Source of the DNA: JASGIT01 sp047601665
GTDB lineage: Bacteria; Pseudomonadota; Gammaproteobacteria; Burkholderiales; Burkholderiaceae_C
Direction of reading: 5' to 3'
Length of the DNA stretch: 64,000 nt
Assembly: GCA_047601665.1 (NCBI GenBank)
Contig: JASGIT010000001.1
Coordinates: 62,001 to 126,000, forward strand
Each line of letters begins with the position of its first letter. The stretch's first letter is position 1. The translations under genes and the position numbers were made by a program. This document shows positions 44,301-51,874 of this stretch, piece by piece. The notes beneath the pieces are model-generated. The model had not been told where the DNA came from, did not search any database, and was given only the letters and a program-made list of their open reading frames with translations.

Positions 44301-44901
44301 GCTCGCGCAGGATGTCTTCCACGCGCGTGAGGTTCTCGCGCGTGTCGGCCAGGCGGTTCTCGGTCTCGCGCCGGCGCTCCTTGTATTTGGAGACGCCCGC
44401 CGCCTCTTCGAGGAACAGCCGCAGCTCCTCGGGCCGCGACTCGATGATGCGGCTGATGGTGCCCTGCCCGATGATGGCGTAGGCGCGCGGCCCCAGGCCC
44501 GTACCCAGGAACACGTCCTGCACGTCGCGGCGGCGCACGGGCTGGTTGTTGATGTAGTAGCTGCTGTTGCCGTCGCGGGTCAGCACGCGCTTGACGGCGA
44601 TCTCGGTGAACTGGCTCCACTGGCCGCCCGCGCGGTGGTCGGCGTTGTCGAACACCAGCTCCACCGACGCGCGCGAAGCGGGCTTGCGGCTGGTGGTGCC
44701 GTTGAAGATCACGTCCTGCATGGACTCGCCGCGCAGCTCGCTGGCCTTGCTCTCGCCCAGCACCCAGCGCACGGCGTCCATGATGTTGGACTTGCCGCAG
44801 CCGTTCGGCCCCACCACGCCCACCAGCTGGCCGGGCAGCATGAAGTTGGTGGGCTCGGCGAAGGATTTGAAGCCGGAGAGCTTGATGGAGTTGAGGCGCA
44901 C
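41386..44901 (-). CDS. smc: Chromosome segregation protein SMC
   Basis: Large ATPase of 1171 residues that compacts and segregates DNA. Walker A is VGPNGCGKSN near residue 33. The signature LLSGGEKALTAIALVF and Walker B FCLLDEVDAPLDDANTERY are at the C-terminus. Between them are two long Ala/Glu/Gln-rich coiled coils separated by a hinge around residues 530-650. The GTG at 44901 (then RLNSIKLSGFKSF) is chosen as start because it gives the standard SMC N-terminus; upstream starts add a Pro/Gly-rich tail. First gene of the smc-zipA-GNAT-ligA operon. Confidence 0.95.
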   Translation of the reverse strand: MRLNSIKLSGFKSFAEPTNFMLPGQLVGVVGPNGCGKSNIMDAVRWVLGESKASELRGESMQDVIFNGTTSRKPASRASVELVFDNADHRAGGQWSQFTEIAVKRVLTRDGNSSYYINNQPVRRRDVQDVFLGTGLGPRAYAIIGQGTISRIIESRPEELRLFLEEAAGVSKYKERRRETENRLADTRENLTRVEDILRELNANLDKLERQAEVAAQYNALHADVTLKQHQLWFLKKQDAEADQDKVRTEGLQAVNDLEARMADLRRVEADLEAIRQNHYAAGDQVNQAQGQLYEATAEVGKLEAEIRYVVEGRQRVEQRLAQLAEQIVQWAARKEEAEGEIEHLAGAGVDAEEQAMLLAAQVEEQAAQLPDLEDALRQAQSRAAEQRGAVVQVQQQIQVLAAEQRSIDEQARQQDARFERLRADRNALAAPDEARLADLQEQLAAAQEAAEEAEARHVELQDAVPQRDEERRARQQAVNAEGARQSELAARLEALRALQDKVKVDGKLQPWLAQHGLDGLQGLWSRIHIEPGWENALEAALRERMGALEVGRLDMVRGFLATGAPPARLAFFSPATEATPRNASALPRLSDLLRVQDAGLMAVIAGWLHGCYTAPTLDEALAQRGQLQPGETIYVPTGHAVGPHSVGFYAQDSEQSGLLARAQEIEHLDKELRAQALIVEEARAALVRAEAAYADGAQRLAAARREATDTQARAHALQVETLRLSQQAEQARARGAQIGADMAEVEAQLADLQERRVAAEARFEELDMQLADSQEREAQLGDHVIAAERKLAECREQQRTLERQAQEAAFSQRSLDARRGELSRTIETASSQARALADEEQRARDEQSRLSDAAAQGGLQDALALKMEREKALAARRSEYDGLTAQLRASDERRMATERALDPLRQRITDFQLKEQAARLGLEQYASLLADAGADLAAVAQSIAENNVRAHGLQSEIDRLHREIAALGAVNLAALEELTLARERKTFLDAQTEDLTLAMNTLEAAIQKIDGETRELLSGTFETVNGHFGRMFPELFGGGQARLIMTGDEILDAGVQVMAQPPGKKNQTIHLLSGGEKALTAIALVFAIFQLNPAPFCLLDEVDAPLDDANTERYAKLVSHMSGGTQFLFISHNKIAMEMARQLIGVTMQEQGVSRIVAVDMESALSMAEV

Positions 44902-44987
44902 GGGGCTGGCGGAGGGCGGCGGCCCAGGAGAGAGAGGCCCGAATGATACCGTGCGGCCAGGGCAGCGGCCCATGCCCCTTTTCCAAG

Positions 44988-45042
44988 ACTGAAAACTGCC
45001 GCCAGCGCTCTACCGGCCTGCGCAAGCAGCTATGAAATCAAG
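44988..45042 (-). repeat. Dispersed repeat, copy F
   Basis: In the smc upstream region. On the minus strand: TTGATTTCATAGCTGCTTGC, then GCAGGCCGGTAGAGCGCTGG, then CGGCAGTTTTCAG. It may carry the smc promoter or leader. Confidence 0.7.
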
Positions 45043-45077
45043 AGTACATCAGGCCGGATTGCTTACATGGGAGAGGG

Positions 45078-45524
45078 TCATGCGGCTTCCTCTTCAAGAA
45101 ACGTCTCGGCGCTTACCAGGCAAGCGCTGGAAGCTATTGTTTTGATAGTCAACGGCGCGCCGGCGGGCTCGATGGCCATCTCGTCCGGCACCGTGCCGGA
45201 CCCGCGCTGGCGGCGGCGCCACTGCCAGCGCCGGCGCGCCGCGATGCACGCCACCAGCCCGCAGCCGGCCAGGTTGACGAGCGAGATGAGCAGGAAGAAC
45301 AGGTCGGACACCACCAGCGTGCCGTAGAGCACCGCCATGCCGTTGGCCACCACCCACGACCCCCAGGTCACCAGCGACACCGCCTGGGCGCCGTCGTGGC
45401 AGCGCCAGACGACGACGATCTGCGGCAGGTAGGTGAACACGCGCACCGCGTTGGTCAGCAGGTAGCCCCAGGCGATGACCGCCTGCCAGGCGCCGGCGTC
45501 GGTAGTGAGGTTCAAGCCGTGCAT
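45078..45524 (-). CDS. PQ-loop / SemiSWEET-like membrane protein
   Basis: Small integral membrane protein of 148 residues with three hydrophobic segments. The PQ-loop motif is TYLPQIVVVWRCHDGAQAVS, then LVTWGSWVVANGMAV and DLFFLLISLVNLAGC. This fits one half of a PQ-loop transporter (sugar or amino-acid carrier) or a small permease of unknown substrate. The C-terminal 25 residues (LTIKTIASSACLVSAETFLE) are encoded by dispersed repeat copy G, so the original C-terminus has been replaced. Confidence 0.75.
   Translation of the reverse strand: MHGLNLTTDAGAWQAVIAWGYLLTNAVRVFTYLPQIVVVWRCHDGAQAVSLVTWGSWVVANGMAVLYGTLVVSDLFFLLISLVNLAGCGLVACIAARRRWQWRRRQRGSGTVPDEMAIEPAGAPLTIKTIASSACLVSAETFLEEEAA
45096..45150 (-). 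repeat. Dispersed repeat, copy G, in the PQ-loop gene
   Basis: On the minus strand: GACTATCAAAACAATAGCTT, then CCAGCGCTTGCCTGG, then TAAGCGCCGAGACGTTTCTT. It forms the 3' end of the PQ-loop gene and is translated. Confidence 0.72.
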
Positions 45525-45615
45525 CGGATGCCATGCCCTGTTGTTGTTTGAAGGGTGACTCTAGGCAGCGCGGCGCCCACGCGCCATGCCGCGTGGGCGC
45601 GATGGGATACCGTGT

Positions 45616-47505
45616 TCACGGGATGGCGGGGCCGGCGCCGGCCGGGGGCAGCGGCAGCTCCAGCCGCACGCGCGCGCCGTGCGGCGTGAAGTCCACCGCC
45701 AACCGGCCGCCGAGCTGGCGGGCGCGCTCCTGCATGTTGCGCAGGCCGCGCCCGCTGGCGCCCTCGGATGCGGCGGCGGGCGCGGCGCGCCCGTCGTCCT
45801 CGATGGCCAGCCACAGCGCGCCGCCCTGCTGGCGCACGTACACGCGCACCTGCGTGGCGCGCGCGTGCTTGAGCACGTTGGTCAGCGCCTCCTGGGCGAT
45901 GCGCAGCAGTTGCAGCACGTCCTGCGGCTTCATCGGCGGCGCGCCGTCGGGCACGTCGATGGTCCAGGCCGGGCGCACGCCGGCGTCTTCCAGCACGCTC
46001 TGCCAGCGGAACAGGAAGTTGCCGAGGGCGGTGCGCAGGTCGTGGTCCTCGGGCATCAGGGCGTCGATGGCCAGACGCATGTCGGCGATGCAGCCGCGCA
46101 GCGCCTCGGCGATCTGCGGCGCGTCCATGTCGCCGCGCTCCACGCGCGAGAGCGAGGTGAACAGGCGCGAACCCAGGCCGTCGTGCAGCTCGCGCATGAT
46201 GCGCTGGCGCTCGCCCGCCGCGGCGTGCTCCTGCCGCAGCGCGGCCATGCGCTCGAAGTTGGCGGCCAGGGCGCGTTCGCGGTCGGCCACGCGCGCTTCG
46301 AGCGTCTGGTTCAGGTCCTGCAGCGCGCTCACCGCATGAATGAAGCGCGCCGTGAGCAGCCCGCCCATGGCCAGCAGCACCAGGTTGGCGCTGTGGTGCA
46401 GCAGGAAGATGCGCTGGTGCGCCCATTGCGGCAGCGCGCGGACCAAGGCCCCTTCGCCCCAGGCCAGCATGTAGTCGTGCACGCCGGCCAGCACGGCCAG
46501 GCCCAGCGCCGCCGGCAGCACGGCGGAGGCCCAGGTGCGCTGCCGCACCACGGTGCAGATGCCGAGGCCGAGGATGCCCAGGCCGATGGGGATCAGCGCC
46601 GCGCTCCACACGCGGTTGACCAGTTCTTCGGCGCCCTGGCCCGCCAGCAGCAGCCACAGCGGGCCGACGACGCCAAAGGCCAGCAGCCCCCGCTCCAGCC
46701 CCACGCGGCGGATGCCCGCCAGACGCAGTGAGAAGATGGCCAGCACGACGATGAAGCCGCTGGTGGCGCCCAGGTAGGCCACGCGCCAGAGGTGCCACCA
46801 GGCGGCCGGCATCTGCCTGAGGACAAAGGTCAGCGTGCGCACGCCCCACAGCGCCGCCGCGATGCCGAACAGGCCATACAGCAATTCCCCCGGCCGCCGC
46901 CACCAGATGAACAGCACCAGCGCCGCCACCAACATGCACACTACGGCGCTGACCTGGGGCACGGTCTGGGTCCAGAACAGGCGCTGGTCATAACGGGGCA
47001 TCAGCTCGCGGGTCGGCCCCACCTGCGGCTGCGGGGCGCGCAGCACAGGGCGCACGGGGCCGGCGGCCACGCGCAGCGCCAGTTCGTTGGCGCCCGGGTG
47101 CAGCACGCCGCCCGACAGGCCGAGCAGGTGCGGGCCTTCCCACATCACGCGCACCTGGCCGTCGTTCTCGCGCACGTCGCCCACCAGCACGCCGTTGAGC
47201 CAGACCTGCCCGCCCTGGTAAAGGTAGGGCAGGTACACGGCCCAGCTCTGCTGAAGCGGCGCGTCCGGGGGCAAGTCGAAATGCCCGCGATACCAGCGCA
47301 CCGGCCCGCTGCCGCCGGTGGCGGCCACGTGGTCGATGTCGGGCATCGGCACCTCAGTGCCGACCAGGGCAGGCGGCGGCAGGCTGCGCGCGTCGGTGGC
47401 GAGCCGCTCCATGCGCGGCAGCGTGGCGATGGCGGCCTGCGCGAGCGGCGCGAGCACGCCCAGCCATAGGGCGGCGAGCGCGGACAGCCAGCGCCGCGCG
47501 CTCAC
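45616..47505 (-). CDS. 7TM sensor histidine kinase (NarX/HisKA_3 type)
   Basis: Membrane sensor kinase of 629 residues. A signal peptide ends near residue 24. A periplasmic jelly-roll domain (about 60-165, RWYRGHFDLPPDAPL then GQVWLNGVLVG) is followed by seven hydrophobic helices (about 180-395). A linker coiled coil leads to the phosphoacceptor His in RQRIMRELHDGLGSRL and the ATPase N box and GRGLRNMQERARQLGG. It is translated by ATGA overlap after the response regulator. The signal is unknown; the jelly-roll sensor suggests a carbohydrate or extracellular ligand. Confidence 0.88.
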   Translation of the reverse strand: MSARRWLSALAALWLGVLAPLAQAAIATLPRMERLATDARSLPPPALVGTEVPMPDIDHVAATGGSGPVRWYRGHFDLPPDAPLQQSWAVYLPYLYQGGQVWLNGVLVGDVRENDGQVRVMWEGPHLLGLSGGVLHPGANELALRVAAGPVRPVLRAPQPQVGPTRELMPRYDQRLFWTQTVPQVSAVVCMLVAALVLFIWWRRPGELLYGLFGIAAALWGVRTLTFVLRQMPAAWWHLWRVAYLGATSGFIVVLAIFSLRLAGIRRVGLERGLLAFGVVGPLWLLLAGQGAEELVNRVWSAALIPIGLGILGLGICTVVRQRTWASAVLPAALGLAVLAGVHDYMLAWGEGALVRALPQWAHQRIFLLHHSANLVLLAMGGLLTARFIHAVSALQDLNQTLEARVADRERALAANFERMAALRQEHAAAGERQRIMRELHDGLGSRLFTSLSRVERGDMDAPQIAEALRGCIADMRLAIDALMPEDHDLRTALGNFLFRWQSVLEDAGVRPAWTIDVPDGAPPMKPQDVLQLLRIAQEALTNVLKHARATQVRVYVRQQGGALWLAIEDDGRAAPAAASEGASGRGLRNMQERARQLGGRLAVDFTPHGARVRLELPLPPAGAGPAIP

Positions 47506-48170
47506 AGCAGCCCGAGCTGGCTGGCCTCGTACACCGCCTCGCTGCGCGAGTGCACGGCCAGCTTGCGGTAGATCTTCTTCACGTGCGCCACCACGGTGTG
47601 CGGCGAGATGTCCAGCACCTGCGCGATGGTGTCGAAGGTGAAGCCCTTGGCGGTCAGGCGCAGCAGCTCGGTCTCGCGCGGCGTCAGCAGCGCGTCGGGC
47701 GACTCGGCCGCCAGCAGCGGCGCCGGCGCGCTGTCGGGCCGCAGGCTGAGGCGAAAGCGGCCCAGCACGCGCCGTGCGATGCCCGGGCTGATGGGCGCGC
47801 CACCGGCGCGCAGTTCGTGAATGCTGGCGATGATGCGCTCGGCCGAGGCGTCCTTCAGCAGGTAGCCGGTGGCGCCGGCGGCGATGGAGGCCACCACGTG
47901 CTCCTCGTCGCCGAACATGGTGACCACCAGCACGTCGCAGCCGGGGTGGTGCGCCGCCGCGTGGCGGATGATCTCGACGCCGTTCAGGTCGGGCAGGCGC
48001 AGATCGACCAGCAGCACGTCGGGCCGCTGCAAGTCGAGCATGGCCAAGCCGGCGCGGCCGCTGTCCACCGCGCCCACCAGTTGCAACGCCGGATCACCCA
48101 GCACAGCGCTGGTGAAGCGCCGCATGAACTCGGGCTCGTCTTCGACGATCAGGACCTTGCTGCTTGTCAC
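47502..48170 (-). CDS. NarL/LuxR family response regulator
   Basis: Two-domain regulator of 222 residues. The receiver has VEDEPEFMRRF, the phosphoacceptor Asp in LLVDLRLPDLNG and the KDAS switch Lys in LLKDASAERI. The C-terminal LuxR-type helix-turn-helix is LTPRETELLRLTAKGFTFDT then ISPHTVVAHVKKIYRKL. The GTG at 48170 is chosen because GGAG lies 5 bases upstream and it gives a proper receiver start. Paired with the downstream sensor kinase gene; target genes not identified. Confidence 0.92.
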   Translation of the reverse strand: MTSSKVLIVEDEPEFMRRFTSAVLGDPALQLVGAVDSGRAGLAMLDLQRPDVLLVDLRLPDLNGVEIIRHAAAHHPGCDVLVVTMFGDEEHVVASIAAGATGYLLKDASAERIIASIHELRAGGAPISPGIARRVLGRFRLSLRPDSAPAPLLAAESPDALLTPRETELLRLTAKGFTFDTIAQVLDISPHTVVAHVKKIYRKLAVHSRSEAVYEASQLGLL

Positions 48171-48324
48171 CGTTTCTCCGCCAAGCGCCGCCGGGCGCGG
48201 AGCCTGGCCGGATTCTGCCCTGCCCGGGCGCTGCGGGCCATAGCGCCTATGCGGTACGCCCAGGGCGCGCCAAGGGGGCGCTGACGACGGCAGCGTGCAG
48301 CCGAATGGCTGGAAATTTTTAACC

Positions 48325-48374
48325 AAATCAGCCTCCAGCGCCCGCCCGACAAGCGCGGGCAGCTATCGATAAAG
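48325..48374 (-). repeat. Dispersed repeat, copy H
   Basis: Between the response regulator start and the toxin gene end. On the minus strand: CTTTATCGATAGCTGCCCGC, then GCTTGTCGGGCGGGCG, then CTGGAGGCTGATTT. The rest of this 296 bp gap shows no gene. Confidence 0.75.
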
Positions 48375-48466
48375 AAGCAGCCGGACCGGGTACATGCGCT
48401 CCACAGCACAACCCGCGAGCCAGCGGCTTTCCATATCGTTATCGACGACCGCTCGAAGCAGTGAGA

Positions 48467-48796
48467 TCAGATACTCAGAAGCCTGCGCGCCAACACGGCC
48501 TGCATGTCGCGCCGGCCATCGGCGATCAGGTAGATGACGACCTGCCCGCCCGCCACGCGGTAGATCACCCGGTAGGGCTTGAAGCTGGTCTGGCGGTATT
48601 CCTTGATGCCCAGCGCCGCCAGTTCCTTCGGGTAGCTGCCGCGCTCGGGCATCCGGGCCAGCCCCTCCACCACCTGCATCAACTGGTCCAGCACATATTC
48701 GGCGCTGGCCGTGCTGTCGTACTCGGCGATGTAGTCGTATATGGATTCCAGATCCTGCTCCGCGCCCTGGGTGAGCAGCACCGTGTAATCGCCCAT
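48467..48796 (-). CDS. ParE/RelE family toxin
   Basis: Toxin of a type II toxin-antitoxin pair, 109 residues. The fold pattern is QGAEQDLESIYDYIAEYDS, then a ParE-like helical segment, then PYRVIYRVAGGQVVIYLIAD and DGRRDMQAVLARRLL. The RelE/ParE superfamily includes gyrase poisons and ribosome-dependent nucleases; the length and sequence favour ParE, but this is not certain. Start TGATG-overlaps the antitoxin stop, so the two are cotranslated. Confidence 0.87.
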   Translation of the reverse strand: MGDYTVLLTQGAEQDLESIYDYIAEYDSTASAEYVLDQLMQVVEGLARMPERGSYPKELAALGIKEYRQTSFKPYRVIYRVAGGQVVIYLIADGRRDMQAVLARRLLSI

Positions 48797-49083
48797 CAGG
48801 CTTGCACGCCCGCGTTGGCACGTTTGGCCTTCAGGCGCGCCACGACCTCGGCCACGGGCTTGACACGCCCAGCGGCCACATCCTGGCTGCCAAGCGCCAG
48901 CACCTTGAGCAAAGCCAGCGTTTCCTGGGTCTGCTCGAAGGAGGCCACGTCCTGCAATACGGCCCGGGCCTCGCCATTCTGGGTGATGACCAGCGGCTCG
49001 CGCTGCTCCGACAGCCGCGCCAGCACTTCGGCGGCGTGGGCCTTGAGGTAGCTGATCGGCTTGACTTGGGAGGAATAGCGCAT
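48796..49083 (-). CDS. Phd/YefM family antitoxin
   Basis: Antitoxin of 95 residues that binds DNA and neutralises the downstream toxin. The N-terminal Phd/YefM fold reads VKPISYLKAHAAEVLARLSE then REPLVITQNGEARAVLQDV, the standard pattern. The C-terminal tail is disordered and binds the toxin. It is first in the operon, as is usual, and an inverted repeat lies just upstream of its start. Confidence 0.9.
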   Translation of the reverse strand: MRYSSQVKPISYLKAHAAEVLARLSEQREPLVITQNGEARAVLQDVASFEQTQETLALLKVLALGSQDVAAGRVKPVAEVVARLKAKRANAGVQA

Positions 49084-49102
49084 GGTCTTGGCCTCGGCGT
49101 TT

Positions 49103-49138
49103 GGATGGAGACTGAATATAGTCTTTTTTCAGTTCTCC
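49103..49138 (-). promoter_or_regulatory. Toxin-antitoxin operator
   Basis: AGACT-GAATAT-AGTCT (49109-49124) is nested in a broader GGAG-ACTGAA...TTCAGT-T-CTCC inverted arrangement, 25-55 bp before the antitoxin ATG. Such sites bind the antitoxin or the toxin-antitoxin complex in related pairs. Confidence 0.5.
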
Positions 49139-49210
49139 CATGGCATCAAGAACCCGTGCGGCAGTACTGGATGGGCGGACCCTGTCATGGCGTTGCGAGA
49201 CCGGCCTGGG

Positions 49211-50176
49211 TCATGCGCGGCCTCGGGATATTTTGCCCGCCACCGGAGCATGATTGCGGGCAGACATCAACCTCAGAAAGAGGTTATTGCACACCAAAGC
49301 CAATCCCGTGAAACAAGCCCCGATGATTTGCACACGCGCGGGCACGACCCCTTGCAGAGATGAAACCAGGAAAGCCGTCATCGGAATGACATCCATGAAC
49401 AGCACCGCATTCAGAGGGGTCAGTATTCTATTTCCAATATTCCAGCACAGCACGCCAACAACGCCCGCCACGAAAGCCATATAGAGAAGATGCGGCGTCA
49501 CCGTTATCAATTGGTCCCATACCGGGAACGCAGTCACCCCGCTCCACCACAAAGCCACATTGACGACCAGAACACTGACAAGCCCCAAGCCCGTGGTGAC
49601 CGTGGTGTATTTATAGGGTGACCAGGAGGGAAAAAAGGAGCCGCCAACCGTGTAAAGCACCCAGCATAAAGCCCCGAGCAATATGACAAGGTCCGCAGAG
49701 AAATTCGCGGGCTCGCTCAGCAAGGCGCCTACATCGCCCCGGCTGACAACCAGGGCTACGCCGCAAAATGAAAGCGCAATAAAGAAGATGGAATATGCAG
49801 GCGGCCTCACCTTGCGCAAAATCCAATTAACCAGAACCCCCAGCATGGGTTGGGTGGCCATAATGATACTGGCCGTCAACACCCCTTCCTTGCCTGCCAT
49901 CTGTTGGCCCAGAAAGACAAGGAAACCAAAACCCGCAAAGCCCGCCGTACCAAACAGCCAGGCGAGCCAGGCACGCTGGCCTTTCAGCTTCAAAGAAGCC
50001 ACGCCTTCCCGATGAACAAGAATGGCCAGAAACGCCAGGCCGGCCAGGCTATACCGTACCAATGTGAATACGAAGGGGTCCATGTGTTCCAGCGCTCCGC
50101 TCATGACCGGAAACATTCCTCCCCATGACAGGGTGGCAACGGTGCAGAACAAAATACCCTGGGCATAATTCTTCAT
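49211..50176 (-). CDS. EamA/DMT family transporter
   Basis: Drug/metabolite transporter of 321 residues with about ten hydrophobic helices. The N-terminal EamA repeat opens GILFCTVATLSWGGMFPVMS and contains FVFTLVRYSLAGLAFLAIL. The second repeat includes TPHLLYMAFVAGVVGVLCWN and LNAVLFMDVIPMTAFLVSS. The gene follows tetR with a 38 bp gap, so a TetR-controlled efflux permease is likely. The GC content is clearly lower than that of the neighbours, suggesting recent acquisition. Confidence 0.87.
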   Translation of the reverse strand: MKNYAQGILFCTVATLSWGGMFPVMSGALEHMDPFVFTLVRYSLAGLAFLAILVHREGVASLKLKGQRAWLAWLFGTAGFAGFGFLVFLGQQMAGKEGVLTASIIMATQPMLGVLVNWILRKVRPPAYSIFFIALSFCGVALVVSRGDVGALLSEPANFSADLVILLGALCWVLYTVGGSFFPSWSPYKYTTVTTGLGLVSVLVVNVALWWSGVTAFPVWDQLITVTPHLLYMAFVAGVVGVLCWNIGNRILTPLNAVLFMDVIPMTAFLVSSLQGVVPARVQIIGACFTGLALVCNNLFLRLMSARNHAPVAGKISRGRA

Positions 50177-50214
50177 GCCTGCCTCCAGAAAATAAAAATG
50201 CGATCAGCCCCTTT

Positions 50215-50784
50215 TCACTCATAGCCACGCAAAAGATCGTCCGCAAGACGCTCCATCGTGCGCAGGAACGGTCCCGGGTCGTTCTGGGCTCTTGCCAAGA
50301 CCAATGCGCCTTGCACCCTGATGACCGCATCCTCCGCGCGCTGCGATGCCTCATCTGCAGGAACACCGCCCCGGACAAGGGCCACCGCTATCGCCTTCTG
50401 AAGTGCCAGAAGCGCGCCCTCCAGCCGTTGCTGGAACAACTCCAGCCCTTCCCCCATGGAGAAAAGACCTATCAGGCACGGGCTCTCACCGTTGCCATAC
50501 AGCTGCTTCAGCATCTCAACCATCTGCTCCAGCTGGGCGCGCACTTCGCCAGGGGCATGGAGCGGTTCAAGAACCCGCATCGACATCCAATGCTTGAGGT
50601 CGTCCATGACGGACTCGGCCATTTCGCGCTTCCCTCCTGGAAAACGGTGATAGAGGCCGGCCTTTGCAAGGCCCGTGTCCTTGGCCAGATCGGCGATGGA
50701 GGTTGCGTCATAGCCTTTGCGCCTGAACGTGCGCAGCAGGCGAAGAGACATTTCCTCTTCAGAGATGGATTGCGGTCGCGCCAT
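50215..50784 (-). CDS. TetR family transcriptional regulator
   Basis: Repressor of 189 residues. The N-terminal helix-turn-helix is LLRTFRRKGYDATSIADLAK then DTGLAKAGLYHRFPGGKREM, typical of TetR (GLYHRF recognition helix). The C-terminal ligand domain carries a single Cys. It is first in an operon with the EamA permease. A perfect-arm palindrome lies 16 bp before its ATG. It probably represses its own operon until a ligand appears. Confidence 0.9.
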   Translation of the reverse strand: MARPQSISEEEMSLRLLRTFRRKGYDATSIADLAKDTGLAKAGLYHRFPGGKREMAESVMDDLKHWMSMRVLEPLHAPGEVRAQLEQMVEMLKQLYGNGESPCLIGLFSMGEGLELFQQRLEGALLALQKAIAVALVRGGVPADEASQRAEDAVIRVQGALVLARAQNDPGPFLRTMERLADDLLRGYE

Positions 50785-50796
50785 GTTGAATCCTTT

Positions 50797-50818
50797 AATT
50801 ACCGAACGATCGGTATAT
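50797..50818 (-). promoter_or_regulatory. TetR-family operator
   Basis: TACCGA-ACGA-TCGGTA (50800-50815), a 6-4-6 palindrome in an AT-rich patch just before the tetR ATG. Its form is typical of TetR operators. Confidence 0.68.
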
Positions 50819-50960
50819 TACGTTGGTTCGCCCAGCCCTGTCAAACGGCCTGCCTCCAGGCAACTCCAAGGCATACGGGGATGGGGCGGGCGTGTCGTGT
50901 AGGTTCTCCGGCCCCACAGGCCTGCGTGATACCGTGCCCCCGTACCACTGGAGACACCCC

Positions 50961-51803
50961 ATGACCATGACAGTCACCCCTAAAAACGCCCCCTGCGGCG
51001 CCGTCGTCGAAGGGCTGGATCTGCGCCAGCCGCTGGACGCCGGCCAGATCGCCGACATCCGCCAGGCCTGGCTGCGCCATCAGGTGCTGGCCTTCGTCGG
51101 CCAGGACATGGCGGTGGAGGACATCGAGCGCTTCGCCCTCACCATCGGCCCGTTCGGCACCGACCCGTTCTTCGATGCCATTCCCGGCCATCCGCACGTG
51201 GCCCAGGTGCGGCGCGACGCCGATGAAAAGACGCCCCTGTTCGCCGAGGGCTGGCATTCGGACTGGAGCTTTCTGCCCAGCCCGCCCGCAGCCACCCTGC
51301 TGTACGGCAACGTGATTCCGCCCGTGGGCGGCGACACCCGCTTCGCCAACCAGTACGCCGCGTGGGACGCGCTGCCGCAGGCGCTGAAGGCGCAGGTCGA
51401 GGGCCGCATGGGCATCCACTCCGCCCGCCGGGCCTACTCGCGCGACGGGGCCTATGGCGAAAAGGACAAGGGCCGGTCGATGGCGATCCGCTTTTCTGAC
51501 GAAGCGCTGAAGACCCACCCCCACCCCATCGGCCGCAAGCACCCCGAAACGGGCCGCACCGCGCTGTTCGTGAGCATGGGCTACACCATCGGCATCGAAG
51601 GCTTGCCGCAGGACGAGGCCGACGACGTGCTCAGGCAGCTGTTCATCCACCAGGGGCGGGAGGAGTTCGTCTACAGTCACCGCTGGTCGCAAGGCACCCT
51701 GCTGATGTGGGACAACCGCTGCCTGAACCACGCGGCCACGGGCGGGTATGACGGACATGCGCGGCTGTTGCACCGGATTACGGTGGCGGAGCGGACGGCC
51801 TGA
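50961..51803 (+). CDS. TauD/TfdA family 2-oxoglutarate dioxygenase
   Basis: Fe(II)/2OG dioxygenase of 280 residues. The iron ligands are H99 and D101 in GWHSDWSF plus a distal His in RCLNHAATGG; the 2OG-binding Arg is in DGHARLLHRITV. GAVVEGLDLRQPLDAGQIAD is the standard TauD/TfdA opening. It is divergent from tetR, and the 176 bp gap holds the TetR operator. TauD relatives act on taurine, chlorophenoxy acids or other small sulfonates/ethers. This substrate is unknown. Confidence 0.88.
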   Translation: MTMTVTPKNAPCGAVVEGLDLRQPLDAGQIADIRQAWLRHQVLAFVGQDMAVEDIERFALTIGPFGTDPFFDAIPGHPHVAQVRRDADEKTPLFAEGWHSDWSFLPSPPAATLLYGNVIPPVGGDTRFANQYAAWDALPQALKAQVEGRMGIHSARRAYSRDGAYGEKDKGRSMAIRFSDEALKTHPHPIGRKHPETGRTALFVSMGYTIGIEGLPQDEADDVLRQLFIHQGREEFVYSHRWSQGTLLMWDNRCLNHAATGGYDGHARLLHRITVAERTA

Positions 51804-51813
51804 CAAGGTTCAC

Positions 51814-51874
51814 GAGAAAATCGCCACCCAGCCCAATGGCAGCAAGCGCTGGCAGCTACTTAATTGGTAGCTAA
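51814..51874 (-). repeat. Dispersed repeat, copy I
   Basis: On the minus strand: AATTAAGTAGCTGCCAGCG, then CTTGCTGCCATTGGG, then CTGGGTGGCGATTTTCTCG. It provides the last codons and TAA of the EAL protein gene and the gap to the dioxygenase gene. Confidence 0.75.

Noticed and set aside
41341..44946. 1201-residue open frame antisense to smc
   Set aside because: Shadow of smc in GC-rich DNA; composition (His/Leu/Ala/Gly/Arg) and lack of domains are typical of antisense frames.
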